DNA from: Pseudovibrio sp. Ad37
GTDB lineage: Bacteria; Pseudomonadota; Alphaproteobacteria; Rhizobiales; Stappiaceae
Assembly (NCBI RefSeq): GCF_001623075.1
Contig: NZ_LMCF01000224.1
Location: 38,104 to 102,103 of the forward strand
Direction: 5' to 3'
Length of the DNA stretch: 64,000 nt
Shown here: positions 51,551 through 60,070 of the stretch, one piece after another
Layout: each line of letters begins with the position of its first letter
Position numbering within the stretch: the first letter of the stretch is position 1
Position numbers and translations under genes: made by a program
The notes under the pieces: generated by a model
What the model was told of the DNA's origin: nothing
Databases searched by the model: none
Seen by the model: only the letters and a program-made list of their open reading frames with translations

Positions 51551-52288
51551 TTAAACTGACCAACCGCCATCAATGGCGTGCGTCTGCCCTGTTGTAAACG
51601 CGCTATCATCACTACCAAGGTACACAGCCAGTGCAGCAATCTCTTCTGGCTTGCCAATACGTCCCATAGGTTGACGCGCAATAAAATCTTTCATCGCCTG
51701 TTCGTAATTGCCCGTTGCCTTCAATCGATCATGCAGCGATGGACTATCGACTGTACCCGGACAAATCGCATTACAGCGAATACCTTTGGTCACGAAGTCC
51801 GCGGCAATTGCCTTGGTCAAGCCAATCACGGCCGCTTTGGAGGAGCAATAAACGAACCGGTTCGGAACACCTTTCAGAGACGATGCCACTGAAGACATGT
51901 TGATGATGGAACCACCACCATTCTCCAACATGGCAGGAATCGCCGCACGGCAAAGACGGTACATGGCTTTCACATTCAGATTGAAAGAGAAGTCCCAGGC
52001 ATCTTCATCACAGTCCAGAATCGTGCCGCTATGCACAAAGCCAGCGCAGTTGAACAGAATGTCCAGTGGCCCTACCGTCTTCAGGGTGTCTTGCACCTCG
52101 TCGGCATTGGTCACATCCAGCTTCAGGCCTGTCACACCCTCAATCGCACTCAGCTCAGCAAGTGCAGCCTCGTTGATGTCAGTTGCAAATACCTTGGCCC
52201 CCTCTGCAGCATAGGCTTCCACCGTAGAGCGGCCAATTCCCTGCCCCGCAGCGGTGATAAGAGCTGTCTTGCCAGTCAATCGTCCCAT
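51551..52288 (-). CDS. SDR-family dehydrogenase (2-keto-3-deoxy-L-fuconate dehydrogenase-like)
   Basis: The 245-residue short-chain dehydrogenase has the cofactor motif LITAAGQGIGRST (about 12-22), DVTNA, NCAGFVHSG, the catalytic Ser in NMSSVASSLKG, YCSSKAAVIGL with the Tyr and Lys, and a PGTVDSPS loop. An Asp after strand two (FATDINEAAL) favours NAD. In the non-phosphorylative L-fucose pathway such an SDR oxidises 2-keto-3-deoxy-L-fuconate to the 2,4-diketo acid. The FAH gene follows after 15 bases. The gene is read divergently from the IclR-led operon. Confidence 0.8.
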   Translation of the reverse strand: MGRLTGKTALITAAGQGIGRSTVEAYAAEGAKVFATDINEAALAELSAIEGVTGLKLDVTNADEVQDTLKTVGPLDILFNCAGFVHSGTILDCDEDAWDFSFNLNVKAMYRLCRAAIPAMLENGGGSIINMSSVASSLKGVPNRFVYCSSKAAVIGLTKAIAADFVTKGIRCNAICPGTVDSPSLHDRLKATGNYEQAMKDFIARQPMGRIGKPEEIAALAVYLGSDDSAFTTGQTHAIDGGWSV

Positions 52289-52556
52289 GTGTCCTCCCCC
52301 GGACTGAATCTCTTAAAAATATAGGCTCGGCCAAACCAACTAGAAACTCGGATTATTAGAAAGGAAGCACTGCTTATCGTCAAAACAAAAGGCAGGTGGT
52401 GCTTTGGTCTTCTCCCAAAGACCGCAGAAATCCGTCAGTTCACCAAATCAGATAGTGTCGTAACTTAAATATAAAAACTTCTTTCAAATGTAAATTAGAA
52501 ATTGACAAGGTCGAATTTTACGTCAAAAAATATGCTCACATCAAACAGAGCTGATC

Positions 52557-53354
52557 ATGGCAGACATACAAACATCGCAAGACAAAGCTGAAAAATACCG
52601 CGCTCCCGCTTTGGAGAAGGGACTGGATATTCTGGAACTGCTGTCCCAGTACGCATCCGGCCTGTCTCAGGCAGAGATCGCAAAAGCACTCGACCGGTCC
52701 CCCAATGAGATCTACCGCATGCTCACCACACTGGTGCGCCGCGAGTATGTATCTCGCTCAATAGAAGGCGACCGCTTTCAGCTCAGCCTGAAAATGTATT
52801 CCATGTCGCATCGCCACCCACCTGTCACACGACTGTTGGAAGCGGCGGTGCCCATGATGCGCAAAACGGCCAAGGACGTTCACCAGTCCAGCCACATCGG
52901 CATGGAGCATCAGGGAGAGATCGTCGTGGTCGCCAGCGTGGAAGCGCCTGGCAACTGGAGCTTCGTACTCAAAACCGGCTCGGTCATCGGCCTCTGGAAC
53001 ACAGGCACCGGACGGGCAATCGCTGCCTTCCAGAAGCCGGAGATCCGCGAGCTCATGTACAACCAGCATGAGCGCGCACTCGGAGAACCGGAGATGAGCC
53101 TCGATGCATTCCGTGCCATTCTGGATGAAGTACAGGAGCAAGGTTTCGTGCGCATGCCGTCCGCCAGCACGGTCGGCGTCACCAATCTGGCATTCCCTAT
53201 TCTGGGACCAGACGGAAAGGCAGTGGCAGCCCTCAGCTGTCCATTCATGGAGCGCATCGACGACTTTAAAGCGCCGGGAATTGAAGACGTTCAGAAAGCC
53301 TACGCTCAGGTAGCGAAGGACATCACCAGCATTTACGGCACAGTGCCAACATAA
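52557..53354 (+). CDS. IclR-family transcriptional regulator
   Basis: The 265-residue regulator has an N-terminal winged helix (LEKGLDILELLSQYASGLSQAEIAKAL, seen as LDILELLSQYASGLSQAEIA at about 22-42, then RSPNEIYRMLTTLVRREYV) and a C-terminal GAF-like effector domain (about 90-255, VVASVEAPGNW, VIGLWNTGTGRAIAAF, GVTNLAFPILGPDGKAVAAL). It leads the + strand catabolic genes and lies divergent to the SDR-FAH operon, so it is placed to control both. TTGAC (52502) and GTCAA (52522) form an imperfect inverted repeat in the gap, but no operator can be claimed. Confidence 0.88.
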   Translation: MADIQTSQDKAEKYRAPALEKGLDILELLSQYASGLSQAEIAKALDRSPNEIYRMLTTLVRREYVSRSIEGDRFQLSLKMYSMSHRHPPVTRLLEAAVPMMRKTAKDVHQSSHIGMEHQGEIVVVASVEAPGNWSFVLKTGSVIGLWNTGTGRAIAAFQKPEIRELMYNQHERALGEPEMSLDAFRAILDEVQEQGFVRMPSASTVGVTNLAFPILGPDGKAVAALSCPFMERIDDFKAPGIEDVQKAYAQVAKDITSIYGTVPT

Positions 53355-53364
53355 GGAAATTGCT

Positions 53365-54405
53365 ATGGGCTTGGGAGGGAAGCTGGCTCATCGACAATTA
53401 GGGGGAACAAATCTGCAGTTGCCGACATTGGGGATCGGCGGCGCAGCATTTGGTGGGCTGTTTGCAACAGCCCCTCGTAAAGAGTCTATGAGCACATTGG
53501 ATCGCGCCAAAGAGGTTGGTCTCACTTACATCGATACCGCCCCTTACTATGGTTTTGGCCGTTCAGAGCGTGTCATTGGAGATGCAGTCCGCAAGTACGA
53601 CTACATCATCTCCACCAAGGTTGGCCGTTTGCTGAAACCGGGTATGGCAGATAATCCAGCCCAGTTCGGCTGGCCTGATCCGCTGCCCTTCCATCCGGTC
53701 TATGATTACTCGTATGACGGTATCATGCGCTCCTATGAGGCCAGCCTGCACCGCACCGGTCTTGACCGCCTCGACATCCTGTTGGTGCATGATATCGGCA
53801 CAGCCACCCACGGTCCGGAAGAAAACCTGCGCCACATGAAAGACCTGCAAGGCGGCATCAGAGCCCTGCAGGAGCTTAAGTCCTCCGGTGCAATCTCGGC
53901 CATAGGCCTCGGCGTGAATGAAACAGCCATTTGCATGGAGTTGATGAAGCAAGCTCACTGGGATGCCTTCCTCCTCGCAGGCCGTTACACCCTGCTGGAA
54001 CAAGCCCCTCTCAAGGATTTGCTTCCTGCTTGCATAGAGGCACAAACCTCCATCATTCTTGGCGGCCCCTTCAACTCAGGCATCCTTGTTGGCGGCAGCA
54101 CCTGGAACTACGGAAGCGCACCGCCTGAAATTCTGGCCCATGTGACGGCCCTGAAGGAATGCTGTCAGGAGTTCTCGGTTGATTTGGCCGCAGCAGCACT
54201 GCACTTCCCACTCGCACACCCCGCAATCGCCAGCGTCATTCCCGGAATGCGCAATCGCAGTGAGTTGGAAGACATCCTCAAATGGATCGCTGCCGACATT
54301 CCCGTTGCCTTCTGGTCACGACTAAAAGAACGAGAGCTCCTTCCCGCAGAAGCTCCCGTCCCTTCTGGCAATCTCTTCTTCGAACAAGAGGTGAAGCATG
54401 CTTAG
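53365..54405 (+). CDS. Aldo/keto reductase, L-fucose/D-threo-aldose dehydrogenase-like
   Basis: The 346-residue TIM-barrel oxidoreductase has Asp and Tyr in LTYIDTAPYYGFGRSERVIG, Lys in YIISTKVGRLL and His in DILLVHDIG, all in the standard tetrad positions. The pattern (GGTNLQLPTLGIGGAAFGG at the start; RSERVIGDAV) is that of the D-threo-aldose 1-dehydrogenase / L-fucose dehydrogenase group, which oxidises the sugar to its lactone with NAD(P). TAAGGAAA precedes the ATG, 10 bases after the IclR gene, and the 3' end overlaps the lactonase gene by eight bases. The pathway assignment is inferred. Confidence 0.82.
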   Translation: MGLGGKLAHRQLGGTNLQLPTLGIGGAAFGGLFATAPRKESMSTLDRAKEVGLTYIDTAPYYGFGRSERVIGDAVRKYDYIISTKVGRLLKPGMADNPAQFGWPDPLPFHPVYDYSYDGIMRSYEASLHRTGLDRLDILLVHDIGTATHGPEENLRHMKDLQGGIRALQELKSSGAISAIGLGVNETAICMELMKQAHWDAFLLAGRYTLLEQAPLKDLLPACIEAQTSIILGGPFNSGILVGGSTWNYGSAPPEILAHVTALKECCQEFSVDLAAAALHFPLAHPAIASVIPGMRNRSELEDILKWIAADIPVAFWSRLKERELLPAEAPVPSGNLFFEQEVKHA

Positions 54406-55243
54406 GATCGATGCCCACCACCATTTCTGGAAGCTTTCCCGCGGCGACTACAGCTGGCTGACACCAGACCTGAACGTGCTGTACCGCGACTTCCTCATCA
54501 GCGACATCCAACCCCTGCTCACCCAAGCCAAGATGGACGGAACCATCCTCGTGCAGGCAGCAGACACAGTTGAAGAAACCCTCTTCATGCTGGAACTGGC
54601 TGCAGAACACGACTGGATCCTCGGCGTTGTCGGCTGGGTAGACATGGAAGCAGCGAACGCACCAGACACCATCAAAGAACTCTCCCAAAACCCAAAACTC
54701 GTCGGCATTCGTCCGATGATACAGGACATTGAAGACGATGAGTGGATGCTGCAGGACAACCTGCGCCCTGCCATTCAGGCTCTCATCGACAACAACCTGA
54801 CACTCGACCTGCTGGTCCAGCCCCGGCACCTGTCCCATCTTAAAACCTTCCTCAGCCGCTATCCGGACCTGCGCGCCGTCATCGACCATGGCGCAAAACC
54901 GGATATCCGCAACAAGGCCATCGAGACGTGGTCCCAACACGTCGGCGACATCGCACGCACTTCCAATGTCTGTTGCAAACTTTCAGGTCTTCTCACTGAG
55001 GCCTCCGAAAACGCAGAGATCGAAGACATCGCCCCCTACGCCTTTCACATTCTGAAATGCTTTGGACCGGAGCGCGTCATGTTCGGCAGCGATTGGCCCG
55101 TCCTTCTCCTCGCGAATACCTATCAAAACTGGGTGGATATGGTGGAGCAGCTCACAGCTGATCTGCCACAGGCAGACTGGGAGGCCATCTTTGGTGGCAC
55201 CGCTGCAAAATTCTATCTCACCAAAACAATGGAAACTCTCTGA
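54398..55243 (+). CDS. Amidohydrolase-family lactonase (L-fuconolactonase-like)
   Basis: The 281-residue protein is an amidohydrolase-2-type TIM barrel with the metal motif RIDAHHHFWKL at the start (about 3-13), the invariant HPKLVGIRP-like NPKLVGIRPMI, DLLVQPRHL, VIDHGAKPDI and the C-terminal GSDWPVLL. Family members of this subgroup hydrolyse L-fucono-1,5-lactone or L-rhamnonolactone. It overlaps the aldose dehydrogenase gene by eight bases and is followed one base later by the dehydratase start, consistent with steps 1-3 of one pathway. Confidence 0.82.
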   Translation: MLRIDAHHHFWKLSRGDYSWLTPDLNVLYRDFLISDIQPLLTQAKMDGTILVQAADTVEETLFMLELAAEHDWILGVVGWVDMEAANAPDTIKELSQNPKLVGIRPMIQDIEDDEWMLQDNLRPAIQALIDNNLTLDLLVQPRHLSHLKTFLSRYPDLRAVIDHGAKPDIRNKAIETWSQHVGDIARTSNVCCKLSGLLTEASENAEIEDIAPYAFHILKCFGPERVMFGSDWPVLLLANTYQNWVDMVEQLTADLPQADWEAIFGGTAAKFYLTKTMETL

Positions 55244-55244
55244 A

Positions 55245-56768
55245 ATGTCGGCACCCATTCCAGCCAGCGTCAAACTTCAGCCAGCGGACAACGTCATCAT
55301 CGCCACAAGAGCCTTGCAGCCGGGTGATAACGCAGGCAACCTTCAGGTCCTCGACAACATCTCCGCAGGCCACAAGATCGCCGAACATGACATCAAGCAG
55401 GGACAAGCCTTGATTAAATTCGGCCAGACCATCGGTTTCGCAACAACGGATATTCAGGCAGGCGCTCATGTGCACTCGCACAACATGGAGTTCTCTGACC
55501 CCGGCGTGCACCACAGCTTCTGCAAGGACTTCAAACCAACACAATACGCTGAGCACCCGGAAGAACGCACTTTCCTCGGCTATCACCGCGAAGATGGCAG
55601 CGTCGGCACCCGCAACTACATCGCCGTGCTCACCAGCGTAAACTGCTCCGCCACCGCAGCCCACCGCATCGCAGATGCCTTTAGCGACGAAGACCTGTTG
55701 CAGTTTGAGAACGTAGACGGGGTTGCCTCCTTCGCCCACGGCACAGGCTGCGGCATGGCAGGCGACAACGAAGGCTTCGCCAACTTGCAACGCGTCCTCT
55801 GGGGCTACGCCAAAAACCCAAATGTGGGCGGTGTTCTGCTGGTCGGCTTAGGTTGCGAAGTCAACCAGATCGACTTCCTGCTGGACGCCTACGGCCTCAA
55901 GCAATCACCAGTCTTCCAGTTCATGAACATTCAGGGCATGGGCGGCCTGCGCAAAACCATCGAAGCAGGCATTGAAAAAGTCAAAGCCATGCTGCCGGAG
56001 GTCAACAAGGCCTCCCGTCAACCGGCACCACTCTCCAAACTCATGGTCGGCTTGCAATGTGGCGGATCAGATGGCTGGTCCGGGGTCACCGCCAACCCTG
56101 CCCTCGGCTACGCCACAGACCTGCTTGTCAAATACGGCGGCACCTCGGTCCTTTCGGAAACCTCCGAGATCTACGGTGCTGAACACCTGCTCACCAGCCG
56201 CGCCGCCAACCAGAAGATCGCTGAGAAACTGGTGGAACGCGTCCGCTGGTGGGAGGACTACACCGCCCGCAACAACGGCACCATGGACAACAATCCCTCA
56301 CCAGGCAACAAACGCGGCGGCCTGACAACTATCCTCGAAAAGTCGCTCGGCGCCGTCGCCAAAGGTGGCACCACAGCACTAGAAGGTGCTTACAAATACG
56401 GCGAACCAATCGAAACCAAAGGCTTCGTCTTCATGGACAGCCCCGGCTACGACCCAGCCTCTGTTACAGGCCAGATCGCCAGCGGCTGCAACCTGATCGT
56501 CTTCACCACGGGTCGCGGCTCCGCATTCGGCAGCAAACCATCACCCACAATCAAAGTCGCTAGCAACACACCACTCTTTGAGCATATGCCAGAGGACATG
56601 GACTTCAACGCAGGCTCCATCATCTCCGATGGCAGATCCATCGAAGAAGTCGGCACAGAGCTTTTCGAGCTGATGATCAAGGTGGCCTCAGGCGAACACA
56701 GCAAATCAGAAGCCCAGGGGCTAGGCGACTATGAGTTCGTCCCATGGCAGATCGGTGCGGTGATGTAA
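55245..56768 (+). CDS. UxaA/altronate-dehydratase-family sugar-acid dehydratase
   Basis: The protein (507 aa from the ATG at 55245, MSAPIPASVKLQ) has the small N-terminal SAF domain (residues 10-95, with LKFGQTIGFATTDIQAGAHVHSHN) and the large UxaA catalytic domain (RTFLGYHREDGSVGTRNY, FAHGTGCGM, LVGLGCEVNQID, GLQCGGSDGWSGVTANPALG, MDSPGYDPASVTGQIASGCN, TTGRGSAFGSKPSPTIKV). Three family cysteines for the iron site are visible. UxaA enzymes dehydrate altronate or galactarate. Here the neighbours suggest it takes the place of the enolase-type L-fuconate dehydratase. This is inference; altronate or another acid is possible. The ORF extends upstream into the lactonase gene, but the ATG is the family start. 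Confidence 0.85.
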   Translation: MSAPIPASVKLQPADNVIIATRALQPGDNAGNLQVLDNISAGHKIAEHDIKQGQALIKFGQTIGFATTDIQAGAHVHSHNMEFSDPGVHHSFCKDFKPTQYAEHPEERTFLGYHREDGSVGTRNYIAVLTSVNCSATAAHRIADAFSDEDLLQFENVDGVASFAHGTGCGMAGDNEGFANLQRVLWGYAKNPNVGGVLLVGLGCEVNQIDFLLDAYGLKQSPVFQFMNIQGMGGLRKTIEAGIEKVKAMLPEVNKASRQPAPLSKLMVGLQCGGSDGWSGVTANPALGYATDLLVKYGGTSVLSETSEIYGAEHLLTSRAANQKIAEKLVERVRWWEDYTARNNGTMDNNPSPGNKRGGLTTILEKSLGAVAKGGTTALEGAYKYGEPIETKGFVFMDSPGYDPASVTGQIASGCNLIVFTTGRGSAFGSKPSPTIKVASNTPLFEHMPEDMDFNAGSIISDGRSIEEVGTELFELMIKVASGEHSKSEAQGLGDYEFVPWQIGAVM

Positions 56769-56776
56769 CGGCGCAG

Positions 56777-57637
56777 CTACCCTCTGAATCTGGTACGGTA
56801 TTCGCGCGGGGTCATACCTTTCACCGCGCGAAACTGCCTGTTGAAGTTGGCCAGTGCCGAGTACCCCACATTATGGGCAATCATTGAGACCGGTGCATCG
56901 CCACCAGAAAGCTGCGCACACGCATCACCAATCCGAATGCGTTTCAGATACTCCGAGATCGTCTGCCCCGTATGGCGCTGAAACAACCGATGTACTCCGG
57001 AAACACTCAGCGCAGCAGTCTCGGCTAACTCTTCCAGCGACAATACACGCGCATACTCGGAGTGGATAAGCGTCAACACCCTGTCGACGCGTTCATTGCC
57101 ACCATCTGCACTGGAGAGCACCACAGGATCATGTGCCAGCTGCATGGCATATTCATCCTCTGAGAGATCAGCTAAAACCCTGAGGATGATAAACAAGCGC
57201 TCCAGTGGATCTTCCTCAAAGAAATTCTTGATCCTGGGCACCACGCGCCGCCGCGCCGCATCACTAAAGCTAAGCCCTGCCAACGCCCGCCGAAACAGCT
57301 TCTTCACTCCGGCCAGCTCAGACATTTCGCTGGTAATCCGCTCAATCCACTCCGGCTCAAACCAGATAACCAATGCAACATGGGGCTTACCCTCATCAGG
57401 TCGGCCCTGCGAAGCCCATGTATGCGGGAGGTTAGGCCCAAGCAGAACGAGGTCCCCATGACCATACTCTCCCACATGATCGCCCACATACCGCTGCCCT
57501 TCGGAGTTCAATGTCAGGGTCAACTCATACTCAGGATGGTGATGCCAGGAGAATGGAATGCCCTCATGAAGGCGACGGTTCATTACCTTGAATGAACCGT
57601 CTTCAGACTCCGGCACCTTCTCCAGATATGATCGCAT
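56777..57637 (-). CDS. AraC-family regulator with cupin sensor domain
   Basis: The 286-residue regulator has an N-terminal cupin-like ligand domain (FSWHHHPEYELTLTLNSEGQRY, seen as FSWHHHPEYELTLTLNSEG; YGHGDLVLLGPNLPHTW) and a C-terminal pair of AraC helix-turn-helices (LEELAETAALSVSGVHRLFQ at about 195-215, NVGYSALANFNRQFRAVKG at about 250-268). Such regulators usually respond to sugars. It is convergent with the dehydratase gene and divergent from the PhyH gene, which it probably activates. The start is the ATG at 57637. Confidence 0.87.
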   Translation of the reverse strand: MRSYLEKVPESEDGSFKVMNRRLHEGIPFSWHHHPEYELTLTLNSEGQRYVGDHVGEYGHGDLVLLGPNLPHTWASQGRPDEGKPHVALVIWFEPEWIERITSEMSELAGVKKLFRRALAGLSFSDAARRRVVPRIKNFFEEDPLERLFIILRVLADLSEDEYAMQLAHDPVVLSSADGGNERVDRVLTLIHSEYARVLSLEELAETAALSVSGVHRLFQRHTGQTISEYLKRIRIGDACAQLSGGDAPVSMIAHNVGYSALANFNRQFRAVKGMTPREYRTRFRG

Positions 57638-57754
57638 TTCACCCTCTGAACCAACAAGACGCCAGAATAGTATCAGTATCTGCTAGTTTAGAACAACTCT
57701 CACTTGTCGGAGTGGCTAAACTTACAAGTTCATTGAAGGATCTGGGAGGACCAA

Positions 57755-58690
57755 ATGGACGCTGAACTGCTTGCAGACAATCACTGGGGCTCGACCGCAA
57801 CCGACACCCAGCTAAAAGACATCAAGAAGACCCTGCCACTTCGGGTCTTGTCAGAAGAAGACTGGCAACACTGGATCACCCGCGGCTACGTCATTGTGCG
57901 TCAGGCCGTTCCGCAGGAAAATGTAAAGAGACTGGTTGATCTACTATGGGAGTTCGATGAGAAAGACCCCAATGATCCGTCAACTTGGTACACCCCACAA
58001 CGCCGCGCTCACAAAATGCAAGAACTGAACAACGCGGGTATGCTGGAAATCTATAATCACCAGTACCTGTGGGATAACCGCATGCAACAACGCGTCTACG
58101 ATGCTTTCGTAGACATCTGGGACCGAGAGGACCTCTGGGTCAGCATTGACCGCGCAAACCTCAACCCACCCAGGAAAAACCGCGACGGTAAACCCGGCTT
58201 CATCCATTGGGACGTAGACACATCCCTGCACCCTCAACCAATCAGCGTTCAGGGCGTTCTCTCATTGGTCAAACAAGATGAAGAAACCGGCGGCTTCCAA
58301 TGCATTCCAAAGCTCTTTGAAGAGTTCGAGGACTGGGTCAAAACTCAACCAGAAAACCGTGATCCAAAACACCCTGACTACTCTGGTTTTGAGATCGAAA
58401 ACATTGAAATGGAGCCGGGCGATTTGATGATCTTCAACGCCCTCCTCGCCCATGGCATCCGCCCGAATAACTCAGAAGACAAAGTGCGCATCGCTCAATA
58501 TGTCTCCATGTTCCCGTCTGAGCAGTCCAATGAAGACCTCCGGCAGGACCGCATCCACCAATGGCGCGATCTGGAACCACCTCAAAGAGCATCTTTCCCT
58601 GGCGATCCAAGAGACTGGGAAAAGAAGAATGCCAAGACAGCCGACCTGACGGAACTTGGTAAGAAGCTACTGGGATTGGAGCACTGGTAA
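57755..58690 (+). CDS. Phytanoyl-CoA dioxygenase-family (PhyH) Fe(II)/2-oxoglutarate enzyme
   Basis: The 311-residue protein has the iron-binding HxD pair in FIHWDVDTSLH (about residue 150) and a distal His in ALLAHGIRPNNSEDKVRIAQ (about 230), with Arg for 2-oxoglutarate in the same strand. The N-terminal part reads WITRGYVIVRQAVPQENVKR, which is typical of the PhyH family. GGGAGGACC precedes the ATG. Many PhyH enzymes in marine bacteria act on ectoine, phytanoyl-CoA or unusual metabolites, so no substrate can be given. A convergent terminator follows at 58699. Confidence 0.82.
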   Translation: MDAELLADNHWGSTATDTQLKDIKKTLPLRVLSEEDWQHWITRGYVIVRQAVPQENVKRLVDLLWEFDEKDPNDPSTWYTPQRRAHKMQELNNAGMLEIYNHQYLWDNRMQQRVYDAFVDIWDREDLWVSIDRANLNPPRKNRDGKPGFIHWDVDTSLHPQPISVQGVLSLVKQDEETGGFQCIPKLFEEFEDWVKTQPENRDPKHPDYSGFEIENIEMEPGDLMIFNALLAHGIRPNNSEDKVRIAQYVSMFPSEQSNEDLRQDRIHQWRDLEPPQRASFPGDPRDWEKKNAKTADLTELGKKLLGLEHW

Positions 58691-58698
58691 AATAAAGA

Positions 58699-58730
58699 AA
58701 GACCAAAGCATTCATGGAAGCTTTGGTCTT
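58699..58730. terminator. Bidirectional terminator between PhyH and VOC genes
   Basis: AAGACCAAAGC (58699-58709) pairs exactly with GCTTTGGTCTT (58720-58730), a 10-base loop and T-rich flanks on both sides (AATAAAGA and CTTCTTG). Confidence 0.8.
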
Positions 58731-58751
58731 CTTGCACCGGGGTTCGAGCAG

Positions 58752-59135
58752 TTATGCGTAGCTGACCACCTCAAATTCAATGCCATCATCATCGTCAAAG
58801 TAAAACCGACGGCCAGGCTCATAATCACCAGGATTACGGGTCTTGTACCCACCCGCCAAAACTTTCTTCTCAACGGCATCCAGGTCGCCAACAACCACAC
58901 CTACATGGTTCAGACTGCCATGAGTGGCGTACGTGTCTTCTTTCGTGGCATTGGTGTTTCCAAAGGAGTAAACAGCAATATAGCTATCATCCGTTCCAAC
59001 ATGAACCGTAGTTCCCCCGGCACGCGCAGCACCCTGCCAACGAACATGCCAGTCAAACCAATCTGAAAGACGGCTTGCAGTTGCAATTGGGTCAGAAACG
59101 GTAATGTTTACGTGCTCTAAAAAACTCTTTGTCAT
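58752..59135 (-). CDS. VOC/glyoxalase-fold protein
   Basis: The protein (127 aa from the ATG at 59135, MTKSFLEHVNITVSDP) belongs to the vicinal-oxygen-chelate superfamily, with two beta-alpha-beta-beta-beta repeats. His in FLEHVNITV, His in SLNHVGVVVGDL, and Glu in DGIEFEVVSYA are in the metal-ligand positions. Members degrade methylglyoxal, fosfomycin-like epoxides or similar. It is divergent from soxR with a SoxR-like box between, so it is probably induced by redox-cycling agents. The longer frame to 59168 would read through the operator. Confidence 0.8.
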   Translation of the reverse strand: MTKSFLEHVNITVSDPIATASRLSDWFDWHVRWQGAARAGGTTVHVGTDDSYIAVYSFGNTNATKEDTYATHGSLNHVGVVVGDLDAVEKKVLAGGYKTRNPGDYEPGRRFYFDDDDGIEFEVVSYA

Positions 59136-59179
59136 CGCAATAGCCTTTCTTTTGACTTCTGATGACACCCTGTTTAGGA

Positions 59180-59197
59180 GTTCAAGTTAAGTTTAAG
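59180..59197. promoter_or_regulatory. SoxR-like operator
   Basis: GTTCAAGTT-AAGTTTAAG (59180-59197) matches the SoxR consensus CCTCAAGTTAACTTGAGG well in its left half (7 of 9) and fairly in the right half. It lies in the 86-base gap between the divergent VOC and soxR starts. Confidence 0.6.
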
Positions 59198-59221
59198 TCA
59201 AACACTATTTTTGAGAATTTT

Positions 59222-59686
59222 ATGCAGCACTCAGATGTCATGACAATCGGTGAGTTAGCCGACCGCACCGGCCTCACCACTTCCGCCATTCGTTTCTATG
59301 AGACCAAAGGGATTGTTACCGCCAGTCGCAACTCTGGTGGTCAGCGCCGTTTTATGCGGGCCGACATCCGTCGTTTATCCTTTGCATTAGTCGCGCAGGA
59401 GTTTGGCTTCACCATCAAGGAAATTTCAGCCCAGCTTGGCACACTTCCGCCAGGCCGTGCTCCAAACAAAGCCGACTGGCAACGCTTGAGTCAGCAGTTC
59501 AAGATACATCTGAATGAGCGCATTGCACGCATGGAGAACCTGAGAGCGCAGTTGGAAGGCTGTATGGGATGCGGCTGCCTGTCTCTGGACAAATGCGAGC
59601 TCTACAACGCCGGAGACGCCGCCTCCAGCTACGGCCGCGGCCCCCGCTTCATCTATGGCGACAAGTCATTTAAAGATGAAGGCTAG
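59222..59686 (+). CDS. soxR: SoxR redox-sensing MerR-family regulator
   Basis: The protein (154 aa from the ATG at 59222, MQHSDVMTIGELADRTG) has a MerR DNA-binding helix-turn-helix (TIGELADRTGLTTSAIRFYE at about 8-27), a long dimerisation helix and the [2Fe-2S] motif CMGCGCLSLDKC (four Cys, about 119-130), the C-x2-C-x-C-x5-C hallmark of SoxR. Oxidation of the cluster turns on transcription. The frame is open from 59162, but the earlier codons overlap the SoxR box, so the ATG is favoured. In non-enteric bacteria SoxR controls a few genes directly, such as the adjacent VOC gene, instead of via SoxS. Confidence 0.92.
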   Translation: MQHSDVMTIGELADRTGLTTSAIRFYETKGIVTASRNSGGQRRFMRADIRRLSFALVAQEFGFTIKEISAQLGTLPPGRAPNKADWQRLSQQFKIHLNERIARMENLRAQLEGCMGCGCLSLDKCELYNAGDAASSYGRGPRFIYGDKSFKDEG

Positions 59687-59731
59687 GATGCGGTAACCGG
59701 AGTTGCCGTGTTTCAAAATTTAGACAACAAA

Positions 59732-59760
59732 AAACCCGTCATCGTGATGATAACGGGTTT
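59732..59760 (-). terminator. Terminator downstream of the tRNA fragment
   Basis: On the minus strand AAACCCGT (59760-59753), loop TATCATCACG..., ACGGGTTT (59739-59732), then TTTTG. It is a typical tRNA-operon terminator and lies eight bases past the CCA end of the tRNA fragment. Confidence 0.75.
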
Positions 59761-59767
59761 GTATCTT

Positions 59768-59815
59768 TGGTTGCGGGGGTAAGATTTGAACTTACGACCT
59801 TCAGGTTATGAGCCT
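59768..59815 (-). tRNA. Partial initiator tRNA-Met (fMet, CAT), 3' half only; candidate att site
   Basis: Read on the minus strand, the 48 bases from AGG-CTCATAA-CCTGAAGGTC through GTAAGTTCAAATCTTAC to CCCCGCAACCA are the anticodon loop, variable arm, T arm and acceptor end of an alphaproteobacterial initiator tRNA. The T-stem has a compensated change (GTAAG/CTTAC), so it is a real tRNA lineage, not chance. Upstream of the AGG the match stops (ATTAG replaces CGTC), so the 5' half is absent. A 3' tRNA half without its 5' half is the usual displaced att copy left by an integrated element. The element lies on the high-coordinate side, toward the type VI genes. Not functional as a tRNA. Confidence 0.75.
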
Positions 59816-60070
59816 CTAATGTAGTAAGTTCTACTATAAGTTACTTTTCAATAACTTAGCCCACAAGCGACTGATACTGCTTAGCAACTCTCATAAAACT
59901 TTAATGAAGTATACGACATCAAAAGACGTTATGTACAGCTCAAACTACGTACAGCGGTTGACGTGGTGTTGACGCAGAACTTTTAGTTTCCGTCATCCCA
60001 ACGCTTGAGCAGGACGTAAAGGTAATCAGGATACTCTTACGATACAAACTCAGGTGAAACGAGCATCGTC

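Larger units (their letters stand above)
59687..60070. other. Gap containing a tRNA 3' fragment and a probable island boundary
   Basis: Between soxR and the first type VI gene lie a tRNA-type terminator (59732-59760), a 48-base initiator-tRNA 3' half (59768-59815) and about 250 AT-rich bases. No complete gene was found; no integrase is visible within the window. Confidence 0.5.

Noticed and set aside
59768..59815. Functional tRNA-fMet gene
   Set aside because: The 5' half (acceptor 5' strand and D arm) is missing.
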